From Theocolax elegans (lineage: Eukaryota; Arthropoda; Insecta; Hymenoptera; Cerocephalidae): a stretch of 64,000 bases of DNA. Made by a program: the position numbers and the translations under genes. The notes beneath the pieces were generated by a model. That model made no database searches, was not told the origin of the DNA, and saw only the letters and a list, made by a program, of their open reading frames with translations. The stretch covers positions 17,326,759 to 17,390,758 of the forward strand of contig CM047428.1 of assembly GCA_026168455.1 (NCBI GenBank), given 5' to 3'. Positions 38,341-51,380 of this stretch are shown in pieces; position 1 is the stretch's first letter; each line of letters starts with the position of its first letter.

Positions 38341-39077
38341 ATGTAAGTTTTTAATTCATAGTATTATATTATTTTCATAATTAAAATCTATCAAAATGTA
38401 ATAAAATTATTATATAACACAAAACAAGAGTAAAAGGATTGAATAAATGGAAAGAGGTGAAGTAGACTTGATTTCTATTTAGTCAAAATTTAATACTCAA
38501 GTTATAATATAACACTGATATATAGGTATATCGTATAAAATTGTTGTAAATTATATTTATAACGCACAAACTTATAATTTATACATAAATTTAATATTCA
38601 TTTCAATAATGAAACGGGCATTTACTAAATGTATATAGGTGTATATATATACTTTAAAACCTATTTAAGTTTCTTTTTTGTTTACATATACAAAAAATTT
38701 TATTTTTATCTTCGTAAAAAAAAGAACAAACTAACATCGTATGAATATTACATTATAATATTTTAGTCATACGAGTTCATTTCTATTTTTATATTGCGCG
38801 CGTTTGAACTTTCAACGTGACTTACCCGAATCTCTATCACGCAACAGCTTCTTTTTCGTTAATAATAATTATTATTATATTTGTATATAAATTGATTCGG
38901 ATATAGCGGTTGAAAATTCGAGTGTGTAACACATCATGTAGCTTTAAAAATGGATTATATATGCTCTCATACATACAGTTGACGCTAATCGTAAAATGTT
39001 ACACGTATTTTGACATATGTAAAAATATGCCATGATGACAATTAAAACTACATCATTTGGACTAGTATAAAAACATA
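38341..39077. other. AT-rich intergenic spacer
   Basis: Nothing beyond AT-rich DNA is visible between the MED30 promoter and the 3' end of the next minus-strand gene. Confidence 0.5.
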
Positions 39078-41967
39078 TCATTTATTTTCATCTTTTTCTT
39101 TGTTCTCCTTCGTTGGTTTCTTCGCGTCGATCTTTTCCGAGGATGAAGTTTTTGATAACTGAAAACAATAAATAAACGTAGTTGTATTGGCTGAGATAAC
39201 CGTTGTAATATTAAATATTTTGTAATTAAAAAAAACATGTTTCATTCGCTACCTTCATCACGACGGATTCTTTATCGGTTGGCTTAGATTTTTGTGAAAC
39301 ATATTTTTCGGAAGGTTGAATGGCAAGCAATTTTTTTTGTTGGTAGGAGTTTTGGGGAACCTCTTGTACTCGGTTTTCTTCCTTAGAATCCAGTGAAACA
39401 TCGTTTCTATCGGTTAAATCCTTTATTGGATTTTCAGCTGCTGGCTCATCCAATCGAACCTCGCGAATACTCTATAACGAAACATGTATAAAATGTATTA
39501 AATACTCTTCTACTTCAGATTTTGTTATACATTTTGAGTAAGTCTGGTATGATGAATTTGAAAAGATGTTAAAATCAAATTTTACCGACCGCGCTAATTG
39601 AGACAAAATACTCTTTCAAATAAATAAATATGGTCAACTATGGACAAACCAAAACTTCATTGACCTTAGTTTCAGTATTAGTTTATATCATTAAGTGAAA
39701 TTTCATACAAAGATATCGATGTATTCAAAATTTAAACACGACATTTGAAGGAAATCCTAATTTTCTATCACAGATTTAAAAATCAAATTTTTTATTCTCC
39801 AGCAATTTTTGCATGAATTTAAATGTAGTGACAGAAAGTACTCAAATGTAGGGCAATGATGTTTTAGTTTATTTATAATTTACCATACTTATTTAATTAA
39901 AAACGTTTTTTCATCGCGATTGACTCGATCAGTAAAATTTTACTGTTCCATCCTGTCATATATATGTATAATTTATAAGCGTAAAAACAATCGTTATTTA
40001 TAAATAATAATATTTATAAATGTGTGAGAAATTTCATCAAAATGATTATACCTTTAAAATACCACTCGTTTCATGAAAAGCTTCAGCTAACGCTGGATTT
40101 ATTTCTTCTAAAGGTTGATCTCCGTGTCTTATATATACAGGTATGTAGCCAGGAATTTCCGGCAAATATTGTAGTGGCAGTGCATCTGTGTATGGAAGAG
40201 AAACATTAATTTATCTTGATGTATTACTAAAATAAAACAATTTATTTGGAAAGATAAATGATTAAATTTATATTAGTTCAGGATATAAGATACACGTGTT
40301 ATTTACAGATAAAAATAATTGAAAAGTATCGGTGAATTCCGATGCTTTCTCATATAGAGAAAGCTTAGAAGTCAATGAATTACGTTGATTTTGAGGTCGC
40401 ATAGTTACACGTTTTCTTTGAATTACATTACTTATCTCTAATGTGATCTACAAGCTTTTCTCAATTTACCATTATTTTCTGATTAATTATTTTAAAAAAA
40501 TTTTTTTGGTATATGGTCAAGACTTATTAGCAATAATCATTTTAAGGGAAAAGAATGTATTAAAAAATAAAAATTTTGTATTCTTATTCATTCAAATACG
40601 TGGTTGATAATAATTTATAAAAGTATTAAACAATTTTAAACAATTGCTCGTGTTTTAAATTCGATATTAAAACATTTCTCGTTGATCTATTGATTTATCC
40701 AGTAAACACTGATCAAATGAGATTTAAGAATTTTTAAGAGTTGATATACTTCTTCTTCAAATTGAAAATCTATATATTATTATTTATTTATATTTTATTA
40801 AATCTCGCATTTCCAAAACTATTATTATATTAATTAATATTAAATATTACATCTTAATCAAAATACAAAAGATATTGTAAATGTAGTCAATTCCGACTCT
40901 GTTCGAAAAAAAGCATTAAAAGATGTAAAAAAATGTATTACATATGCATTATATTTATTACATCTTTAAAAGTGCAATAAAATGTGCATAAATATGTACA
41001 TTGGGAGCAAATGACATCATAATACAAAATTATATAATACGATGACATCATAAAAATCTATTTGAATAAAAAGCTTGCTACGATAGTAGAAATAGAGAGA
41101 AATTAGAATTAATTTGTAAAAAAAGAACAACAATGTGTGAGTAATGCGAAAGTAATTTGTAGTTGTGTAGCTGGCAATCAGATTTACAGTTATCCTTAAG
41201 TCCTAATTGAAATAACGTTCAATCGATTGTGTAATGAAGCCATTAAATCTTCTACGAAATAATTACGATAATTGAAATGTAATAGCAACACAGAAAAAAT
41301 CGTGTTCTCTGATTCTAAATTAAATGATAACAAAAGTACATATTTTAAATTTCACTTCTCTTCGGTATAAGTAAATAAATAGGCACATTTTACGATTCGA
41401 TTATATTATTTCCTTGTCTAACAATTTGAATAATGTGAAAATTACAAAAAAAAAAACAAAAAAAAATTATAATCGTTGAAAATCCATTACATTAGTATAG
41501 CGTAATTTAAATGAATGATTTATTAAAAAATAGTTGTTACTCGTTGATTTTAAGTAATTTGTTCTCACGTACAATGTTGTTAACATAGAAAACATATTTT
41601 CATTCATGAAAAATCAACATAACAATTCTTCAAATACAATACATTTTTTTGACAAGAACAAAAAAAAATAATGATTAAGGGCAAAAAAATTTATGAGGGT
41701 ACATTCGCGACACCGTTTCGAATGAAATTACAATAATCTCGGATATTTCTTGCGAGATTCTTCGTTAATTTTCTCTCGGATCTTGAATTCCGAGTTGTTA
41801 AAAACACTAACCCTTATAGAAAGAAAATTCATTTCACACAAACATTCAAACAACACTCAATATATCACTTGTCACTGATCCGATCACTCACAAGTGTGAA
41901 CAAGAAGAAGGAGAAAGAGAAGGGCGGTTCGGTTCCCCGTTTCACGCAGCATCCCGCCGGCTCGCAT
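39078..41967 (-). CDS. small secreted charged protein, family unknown (169 aa)
   Basis: Four exons on minus: 41967-41892, 40185-40052, 39471-39253 and 39158-39078. Phases (1, 0, 0) join exactly and the lengths give 169 codons plus stop. Exon 1 codes a signal peptide: MRAGGMLRETGNRT, then LLFLLLLVHT. A second ATG at 41952 would give a shorter, more typical signal. Exon 2 gives the folded-looking part, PLQYLPEIPGYIPVYIRHG, then LEEINPALAEAFHE. Exons 3-4 are hydrophilic, rich in Lys, Glu, Ser and Gln, and end KENKEKDENK, so probably disordered. I do not recognise the family; the exon-2 block is the part to search with. A TATA box lies 48 bases upstream of the first ATG. A 1.7-kb first intron separates the signal exon. 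Function unknown; secretion is inferred from the signal peptide. Confidence 0.8.
40186..41891 (-). other. intron 1 of the small secreted protein gene
   Basis: AT-rich intron, donor CACACTT|GTGAGTGA at 41891, acceptor CCATACACAG at 40186. No nested gene is seen on either strand. Confidence 0.7.
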
Positions 41968-41981
41968 CTCTGATCTTGCAC

Positions 41982-42015
41982 TGGGCCCGCGTACCATCGC
42001 GCTTTCAGCTTTATA
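41982..42015 (-). promoter_or_regulatory. TATA promoter of the small secreted protein gene
   Basis: Minus strand GCTATAAAGC: TATAAAG at 42015-42009. A CCAGTGC initiator-like motif follows about 33 bases later, with its A at 41982. This implies a short leader before the ATG at 41967. The surroundings are GC-rich. GCTTTATAGC is nearly symmetric, so weak opposite-strand initiation is possible. Confidence 0.55.
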
Positions 42016-43401
42016 GCGCGTCTCTCCCTTCGCTCTCTTTCTCCAATGCGCGGATAGAGAGGGAAAAAAGCCCGGGAAGGGGTTCCGTTAACGTTTCGGC
42101 AAAAAAAGATTCGTCTCTATCCATATGGATGATTCTTATATTTTCCTTTTTTTCCCTTTTCTACCCTTTTTTTGTCGAGACTGCCTGATTATGCGGGTCG
42201 TTTCGGCAAAAAGGGATGCTTCTCCGAGTTTCTTTTTCTTGGGATTTTGAAAGATTGGTCACTTTTGACATGAATTTGCGGTCATTTCGTTATTTATCTT
42301 TTTTTTCTCTCGATTCTTTAATTATGTCGTGAATTAGTGGCTTTAGAGTTTCGAGGTATCAACTTGGAACTATCAAATGTTCTCAGAGTTGTTTTGGTGC
42401 ATCTACTTCGTTTCTTTACCGTACATTAATTAAAATACTATTTTTTTTTGTTATTCAGAGGGTTTACACCTAGGTAATGTTTATCTTAAGGCCCGTTTAC
42501 AAATTACAATTTTATACTTGCTATTTTCCTATTATTATCATTTCATTGTAAATTATTTATTTATAAATCTAACTGTTACATATACTTTCTTGCGTTTTTT
42601 GTAGTACTATAGGAAATCTCAAAAAGATACGACCACTTTTTAATCCTCTTTATTTTATGACTTTTATCCTCATTACAGTGTTTCCGCATCATCCGTATCT
42701 TATACCCTTTTATATTTCTTACTTTTTTCATTTTTATTTACTAAATTAAAAAAAATAAATTAAATGAAAATAAAAAAAATCTACTGATCACTTGATAAAA
42801 TTTGACGAGAAAGAAACGTCGTTAGTCAAACTTCAAAAGTATACTACAAAGTTCAAATTAACAAGCGATGTCTCAATCTGTTAATTTTCTTAGTGAAAGT
42901 TCGATGCAGGATCTCACGCTTAATCGAGCTAACAATATTTTTTTACCTCAGGGTCGACGATTCACGAGTCGATAATGGTAAAAAAAAAATTATTAGCACG
43001 CACGGAATTCCTTCGTAACGCATGAAGGATTGACTCGTTGCAGTCGTCAAGACAATTTTTGTATACGAAGAGGGATTATTCGCCGCGCGTCTGGTTTCTA
43101 TCAAGGGAGGTATACGTTCTTAGTCAGTTATTTCATTCGATGATTCATGACGGGTTTGACGAGATTGATAATGACTTCATTAGAGATTTTTATTACACCC
43201 GCGTGAATCGATTGATACTATAAATGTTTGATCGTACGCACGCTTCGAGATAAAAGAATCCTTTACGCGTCGAGAAAATCTTTGATTGCCGTTTTCAAAC
43301 ACTGTTGTTGAATGATTATTTGCAATGTCTTTAATGCAGTTACCCAATGATTATTTCATTTGTATTTCGTAATAATTAAGTAATCGCACTGTTTTTTACA
43401 G

Positions 43402-43432
43402 GATTAACAACATTCGTGTGCTTGAAATTCAG
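43402..43432 (+). other. candidate 31-base micro-exon
   Basis: Flanked by a strong acceptor (CACTGTTTTTTACAG) and a good donor (CAG|GTAAGA). It is open in two frames, one reading INNIRVLEIQ with phase 2 in and 0 out. No upstream or downstream partner exon was identified. Confidence 0.35.
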
Positions 43433-45327
43433 GTAAGAAATAATTTTGTTTTATTTATTACTGTCAACCGCATACTTTTATATTTTAACATACGTTTATT
43501 TAAATTACAAAATGTATTATTATAAATATCAATTAAGGGGATAATTTTTTTGTTTTCAATTTGTGATTACAATGATTTTACTTTCAAAATATATCCTGTT
43601 AGGATGAAATTCCAATATTTATACATTCGCTATCATGTATACAATCTTAAAAATTTTAATCTTAAACAGACCGATTTATTCATTATTTAACAAAAGCTTT
43701 AACATCTTAAATCTACAAAAAAGCTGAATATGTATTTATTTTGTTTCATTCTAATTAGAATATATATGTCAATGATCATCACTGAATTATCTATCTAAAT
43801 CTATTTTTCATTCCAGTCAATCGTAAATCTTAATCTAAATATATTTTAAAGATTTTAAACCTTCCGTTTTTTTTTCAATGCAAGAGTAATAGCAAAAAAT
43901 AAAAATATATTTTAGTTTGTTGTTTCAAAACTATGACATATTACATTTTCGATCAGGTACTCGTTAATATTCATTTAAATTAACGATATATAATTTTTTT
44001 TGGAAAATAATATTTATTATTTTAATACTTTAATCATTTTGTAAGATTATAGTTATAGCATGTAAGAAAAAAAATTCAAAAATGTTTGGGTGTATCTGGA
44101 CTTCCTGAAACCGTTAAATAGAAATCGAAGGTTACACTTCGATGATGATTACATAAAATTCAACCGCACCAGCTAAGGTCAAAGGCCGCGTTAATATGAA
44201 GTAATCGTAAAAGTATCCAGGTAAATGGAAGTTTTAATGTACACTATTGTAAGTGTTGTTAGCGATAGTTTATTAATTTTTCATTTGTTATTCAGAAATA
44301 TTTTTTTTTTTAATTTGAATTTTGATTGAAAACATAATTACTAAGTATTGACGGTACATTGACGTAATGTGAAAATTTAACTCATTTTGTGTAATTGACA
44401 GTTCTGCAATCAGATAAAAACAAAACATGTGCATTTTTTCCATCGTTCGGTGATTAATTCTTTTCGCTATAGATACTTTATACATGAAAACATGAAATAT
44501 CACAAAACTATAAACGTACATTATGTAGTGTATGGATTATTTATTACACGCATTATTAACAAAAAATTATAGTAAGCTTTTCAAATTGTTCGTAGTAATC
44601 TTTCATAGTTATGAAATTAATTTGAAATACCGATAAGATCCAACCTATTGTTAAATGGTAATGAATATTCATTTCGATAAGAATCATTGACATCTGCCAA
44701 GTGACTAACTTATTTGCTGACTGAATAAATATTTTTAATATTTTTCTTTCATCGAAGTATATTATACTGCATGATTAACAATACGATTTATTTTAATTTA
44801 TTCGAAAACGGAAACAACAAATTTTGTAATACGTTTAGACAAATTGACCATTGACCGTAAATTAAAATTATATTTAATGCCGATATCCCATTAGACAGAA
44901 TATGTAGTATATTATTTACCTTATCGATTTAAAGAATAAATAAACAATTTTGAAAAAGTTGTTAACGCGAAATAACGAGAAATGAAATATCTTTCGATTA
45001 CACAGACGATAACAGACGAATCGATCGGCCAGTGTAAAATAATCTGTGATGTGAATAGTATAGGTGAGCACATCTAAGAGTCCGCAAATCGGCCATATCC
45101 GATAATAGAATCGTCGGAGGTAGACGTTGGGTAGCAATATACGAGGAACGCGAAAAAATAAAGGAGAAATGATGGCTCGAGGGCAAAAAAGCAAAAGGCC
45201 TAACGGTAGCTTTCTCTCTCTCTCTCTTTCTCTCTCTTTCGTTTCCAATGGTATACTCTTTTTTTACCTTCCGAGATGAAGAAGAGAAAGAAGAGGATCG
45301 TTAAAGAATAAGAAGATGAAGATGAAG

Positions 45328-45351
45328 GAGAAGAAGAAGAAGAAGAAGAAG
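45328..45351. repeat. (GAA)n microsatellite
   Basis: Eight GAA/AAG units, extended leftward by degenerate GAAGAT units from about 45310. Confidence 0.85.
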
Positions 45352-45844
45352 GCACCGACTGCCATAACCTTGTGAAGGATATTAAGAATGGTCTCGCGTA
45401 CTCTCATCGTTCTTCGGAGTATACGGCCTTCGGAATTTAACGTCGTGTTGCTCCCCTTTCGGTTGCCACGTCGCGAAAGTCTTGGACAAGAGCTTTCATC
45501 GGTCTCTATAATTTTCACTCTGCGATTCTTGGCGAGAGCCCACGATTTTCACTTCTATACGAGACAATCTTTCACTTTACTGGTTAATCCACGGATTCTC
45601 CTTTTTTGGTCCACTCAATTCTTTTTTCTTTTAATTCTGGAAAGCTCCGAGATAAAATATGATGAGAAAAAGATTGCTTCATTTATATTGATTATATCCT
45701 TGTAATTGCGATTTAACAGGGTGTTTGTAGTACGCAACGTACGAGAATTGTTACGATAAACAGGTCAACACGTGAGAAACGCACATGTGTAACTGTTGAT
45801 CTCAATTGAACGGAACAAACGAAACAATTATTTATACCGACAGG

Positions 45845-45866
45845 ATGGCTCCCATTGCTAATCTAG
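45845..45866 (+). other. candidate first coding exon, unidentified gene
   Basis: ATG in good context (CAGGATGG) followed by codons for Met-Ala-Pro-Ile-Ala-Asn-Leu and one base, then a consensus donor CTAG|GTAAGTAC. The next in-phase exon was not found. The acceptor nearest downstream, at 46098, would stop after five codons. Confidence 0.3.
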
Positions 45867-46040
45867 GTAAGTACATAAAATTGTCAATCAAGTATAACAC
45901 ATCGGCTATCACACGATAATCTTTACTAATTTGTATGCGCTAGTTTCAAATATCTTATATACCGCGATAGCGCCAGTTTATCTGTTTTCTCCCTAATAAA
46001 TTATTGATTAACTTTCAATAAAACAAATATTTATTTATTT

Positions 46041-46043
<3 letters not shown>

Positions 46044-46074
<31 letters not shown>
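46044..46074. repeat. (TA)n microsatellite
   Basis: Uninterrupted TA run of about 15 units. Confidence 0.92.
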
Positions 46075-46078
<4 letters not shown>

Positions 46079-49000
46079 TATACATACCTTCTTATAGGCT
46101 CTCCGCACGTGTAACACGTGTTATTATGCGAAAATGATAAGCGTTCGAAAAGAAAGTTGTTCTAAAACTTATATGCTGATGAATGATATATTAACTTATA
46201 ATATACATCTATGCATATATAATTATATGTACACGCTGTTTAAACACTTCGTATATTGCATGTATCTCATCTTTCTTTTTTTTTATATATTCGTCAGCTG
46301 GAAATTATAACGTTACTGTTATATGTCGTTGGTTATTTATAAATAATGTGATACGTATAATTTGCAATTTGTATAATTTAAATTTGAAATCAAATGATAA
46401 GCATTCGGTATCAGGTTAGTTTAAGGACAAAATTTATATAATTTTATTTAAACATCCTTCATAGATATTTTCTTTTTTTTTTAATTATAACTATTTATAG
46501 ATTGCGTGCAAAACCTGTCTATGCTTTCTTTACAGTAAATCATAATTTATTACTTTTACAGATGCAATAAATTTTTCCGTTAAAACTTCTAGGGTGATAT
46601 TTATTTATAGTAATAAATTATGTTAATCCGTAAATTAGATAAAGAAACGATGACATGTGTAATTGTCTACCATTTCGTAATAAAATATACGAAATTTGTA
46701 TAACGGTGCAGTGGTATATGTATAAAAAAACTGTAATTTCTGTTTGATCACCCGTTAATAAATGTTGTTTTTTTTTGTTTTATTTCGAAAGATCGAACAA
46801 TATTCGTCGATAGAAGCCGTTAATCACCTACTTAATTATGATTCGATTTCGTACAACATGCAATTCCTGAGCACTTAACTCAAGATTAAATTGGTCAGAA
46901 ACTAATTGGCCATTTAAAAAACATCGCGCGTTTGAATTTCTGTATACACCTATATGTATTTTTTTTCCTTTCGAACCAAAAGGAACTTAACTGTTCGTCC
47001 AGTAATTTCGGAAATGGCGAGTGATGTGTCTGTTTTGTCTTCTTTTTTTCAACGATTTGCCGAGCAGTAAACCGAAAGTCCAACCGGTTTTTGGTCCAGA
47101 TCCAATTGCCATTAGCCGCGCTACCGATATTTTGTTGCGATTATACGAAGTTTTATATATATGTACTCTTGATGAGCAGATGTAATTCCATCGTTCGCCA
47201 CACTGATCTATCGATTAATCGATGTCAATCAACGAAATTTTTTACAGGCATGCATATGCATTATTAAAAAGACATTTGTTCTTTTTTTATTACTTTTGAG
47301 TACAAGAGGATCCTTGACCATTTTTGCATTTTATGGTAAAACGAAAATGATCAATTATTGGTTTATACGTATATATAAAAGAATAAAGGAAAGTAGGTGA
47401 CCTCTTACATATCAGATACATTAAAATGAAGAAGCCCAAAACCCATTTTACTAAATTGACGTGTATATCATTTTAAAAATACAATGTTATTAATAGATTT
47501 ATTAATAGAGTTAAATGTGAGCAGATTAATATTTCTATACTATCAAGTATTATATGAGTCAGTTCTTAACAATTAAACTTTCATTTATTTATATTTTATT
47601 CTCAAAATAACAAAATTCAGGTATTAACTGCTAATGCCTGATATGCAATTATTAATAACTGGGTGAATTTTAGAATTTAATAACGAAGTTGTAAATATAT
47701 AATAATAATACTATTCAATATTTAAAAACAGTTATGATCAATTTATTTATATTATTGCAGAATATTTCGTAACTGTATACCTTACTGTTGATTAAAACTG
47801 ATATAATTTTATTTATATGAAACATTTTCTTTTCTAGAGTAATATATATATAATATATATAATATAAATATTAAGTTAATATTAAATACTATAAGACAAT
47901 CTTTTAAATACAAAAGATTACATTTATTAATTGATAAGAATGACTTTTTTACGGTTACGCACTTATAAAATTATTTAAAATCTTATAATAACTAAGAGTT
48001 TTAATAACGAAGGAATATAATTTAACTGCGAGTCAATATCAATTGTAAATAATAAATACACGCCGATTTGTTTGTCACTAATATTTCTTTCTATCAGTGC
48101 AATGAAACGAGCAAGATCTTAATGTAAATGAGGTATAGATAAGAATAAAATATACCATTTAGATTATAGGGTATCAGTTTGAAAATTTCGAGATGCAAAT
48201 TTTACAGTTAAGAAAAGTAGAATTCCCATTTGGCGGTAGGGACAGTTGGATCAGCCGGAGTTTGCGCGTAGGCCGTTTACTCGCAAAATATATTGTCGGA
48301 CGTTGTTACCTAAGCACGCAAACTATATATATACGTTTATATACCGAAGGATGCGCTTGTGCGTGTATAAATTAATAGATATAGCTTTTGTTATTAACTC
48401 GTTGTATCTATATAGGAATGTGTGCACTGTACATATATTATACCAAGAGTACCAATGGATTAGTCATCTTTCTTTTCTTCTTATAATCATCCGTGGATCC
48501 TAATGCAAGACTAATTGCCATCGATAATAGTATAGTTTAACCGTTTCCTTCGATGCTTAAAATGTTACCGTGAAAATGAGTTGTTCAATTGTAATCGTAT
48601 AATGCCGTATTAAATCTCTCTTATTTATTGGACGATGGATGTATTTAAAGTTGCATACACGTGTATACAAGGAGAAAATCATTTTCATCATATAAGTAAT
48701 TTTTGTTTTTAGTAAACGTATATAATTATACACCAAAAATAATTTTTTTTAATTAAAATTAACGACACGTACATTACAATTTACTCGTTTACATATTTTT
48801 ATTTTTTAATCGTTAATAAGGAACGACTCCGCAACGGTAAAGTACAGTATATACAATAATTTTTCATCCTTTTCTCAGTGTGCGTACGCGCAGAAAAAGT
48901 TAAATCATGTATCCCGTTTTTCCATTGACGACACGTACATATGCGTTTCCAATACAATTGCGAAAAAGGATTGAAAACTGTTTCTACACCGAGGCAACAT

Positions 49001-49113
49001 TAATCCTTAAACTTCACTGGTTGAGTATATCAGCTACCTTATTCCTTCTTAGTTGTCCTCGAAAGTCGATGGATCAAGCTTACTTCGAACAGTGAATATA
49101 GGTATAGGCGTAT

Positions 49114-49150
49114 GTGCGCGCGCGCGCTTGTGTGTGTATATATATACATA
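49114..49150. repeat. alternating purine-pyrimidine tract (GC, GT, AT blocks)
   Basis: (GC)6 followed by GT and AT dinucleotide blocks, almost all alternating purine-pyrimidine. This arrangement is prone to Z-DNA and to slippage. Confidence 0.8.
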
Positions 49151-49160
49151 CACAACGGGC

Positions 49161-49210
49161 GAACGACCTGTAAACCTAGATATCGTGCATCTTGACCGAG
49201 ACCTACACTC
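49161..49210 (+). repeat. dispersed repeat copy A
   Basis: Shares GACCTGTAAACC, ATATCG, CATCTT and ACCGAGAC in the same order and spacing with copy B at 51327-51380. No open frame or known family is associated. Confidence 0.6.
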
Positions 49211-51089
49211 ACATGTCCCGAGGCTGTGACTCTTTTTTTCTTCCTTTTTTTCTTAACAGATTATCGGTCGCAAGACAACTCTTGTATCCTTTCGATTCAA
49301 CTGTCAGTGCGTATAGCTGCTCGAAAATCGATTGGAAGATGTATCAAAAAAGGAAATGCGTATATATATACGTCTCAAAACTAATTTTAAAGTATAGGAA
49401 TATACGTAACGATGGAGTTGACGTTTTGTTTAAAAATGCTACATCAAACAAGAAAATAATTTATAAAGTGTTTGTTCAAAATTTATTAATTGTTCTACTT
49501 TCAACTGCGTTATTTTTATATTTAATAATATTTTTGACTCCTTAAATACTTGCATACACATGACATTACAATGAATGGTTGATCTTAAGGGTTGATCATA
49601 AAAGAATAAAAAAAATCGTTGGTAAAATAAACGTTTTATTTACAACAACAGCGTATCAACGTATACGATATACAAATTTATTAAATTTGTTTTTTAAACA
49701 GCATCATTACATCAGATTTAATAACTTATTTACGTGGATACACAATAATAATCGAAATTACGTGTAAACTCAACCTTCGTACGTGATAAACGAAACGTTT
49801 AAATTCATAATTGCTAGTTATACAGGTTGTTTTACAATCGTGTAACGTTCGTTAAATATAAGCTACAAGATTTGCGTGTACCTTTTGTATGTATATGCGG
49901 AGAAAAGAGGCAAAAAAATATATAGACGTAAAATGGGACTAAAAAAATGACAAATAAAATAAAACTTTTTACCGTTACGTACTAGAACGAGGTACCCGTG
50001 TAATTGTCGATGCTTAACAAAAATATATCCTCTCTAAAACGAAAGACACCGCAGAAAACTCTGTTTTTTCCTTAATTTTTTTTGTATACGTCTATACAGT
50101 TTGCTGGATATAACCGAACTCTATATAAATAAATCGAAGTACGAAATGTAAGTAAGTATCTTCACCTGCAACAGGTGAAAGTTATTTTTCTTTAATGTAT
50201 TTTTAATTTTTTATATTGTCGGTTTAAACATACTTTATTGTACAATGATTTATTTGCGTGAATTAAATGTGAATTATAAGTTAAAATTTTGAAAAATGAT
50301 TAACCGAATTAATTTATTTTCATTTCCGCGTGAACACGACTCAGTCGAAAGTGAAATTGTATTATAGAAAATATATCAATGGGAAAAAGTAATATAAACA
50401 TTAAGAATGTTAAAGTCAAGTTAACGTACTTATACAGGTAAATAATAATAATAATTTAAACAAGTATATAGACACAGCATTAGCTTGGTTTTCCGAAATC
50501 CTATAAGTTAGAGAAGGTGAAAGGTGTCCCTCTTGTATTACAAAGATAAACAAAAAGTATGACTTATGACGAACGGTAACGAAACCTCAAATTAACCGTA
50601 CCTCAGAGGTTCATATATATTAACATTCGATCTGTAATTTTCTGTTTTAACTATAATAATAAGCTTGTATGTATACTTCAAACAGTTATTATTTACTTAT
50701 CGATTTATTTCCATAAATTATCTGACGAAAAAAATTTGTAAATTTTTACATTTTATTTCCCATCTTTGCTGAGTTGTATAGAAAATAGAAATAATAAATA
50801 CATCGTTACATTTTTTAATTTTTTCATGTCATTCACATACATGTATCATGGTAACAAATGATAATTCGATGTGTATAATAATTATCAAGTATATATACCG
50901 CGATGATATTTGATTTTGCCTCTTCAATATAAAAAAATAAATTAAACTTTTTTTTTCCCACGAATTTACTAAAATAATCAGTGTAATCTTTTTTAACGTA
51001 ATCGTTCGAGCAAACTACTTTTTTGCATCGTAGATTCTACCGCGAAACGCGCCGATTTCGGTGATTCATTCACATATTTCAAAGGTATC

Positions 51090-51147
51090 AGTTATAGTCG
51101 CTCGTCCAAACGTTCATTCGATTGTTTCGCAACAACCTAAACCGATG
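51090..51147 (+). other. candidate initiator and first exon ending ATG|GTAAGT
   Basis: A TCAGT insect initiator at 51088-51092, then about 55 bases of leader ending ACCGATG directly followed by the donor GTAAGTG. The ATG would supply only the first codon. No in-frame downstream exon was found; the acceptor at 51579 runs into a stop after two codons. Confidence 0.3.
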
Positions 51148-51326
51148 GTAAGTGTATTAAACCGAATCGATCGCTAACAAAATGAAACTATCAATTTTTT
51201 TTACGAAATTCAAGATCGATGAACAATTTTATTAAATGATCATCAATGAATGTAATTGACCCTCTTCCGTTCGTCAACTTTCGAAAAAGCCAATAGTTAT
51301 ACTTTAACTTTGACACGAATGTTCGT

Positions 51327-51380
51327 CGAACAAATGACCTGTAAACCCACATATCGCACATCTTAACCGAGACTCGTACT
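51327..51380 (+). repeat. dispersed repeat copy B
   Basis: Diverged counterpart of copy A, same orientation, about 2.2 kb away. Similarity covers roughly 45 bases by eye. Confidence 0.6.

Noticed and set aside
45388..45705. 105-codon plus-strand frame in a GC-richer patch
   Set aside because: No domain or splice signals, and the overlapping minus frame is driven by a GAA repeat.
49192..49545. 117-codon plus-strand frame with a hydrophobic end
   Set aside because: Overlaps repeat copy A and AT-rich DNA; the hydrophobic run is from T-rich codons and no start or splice context supports it.
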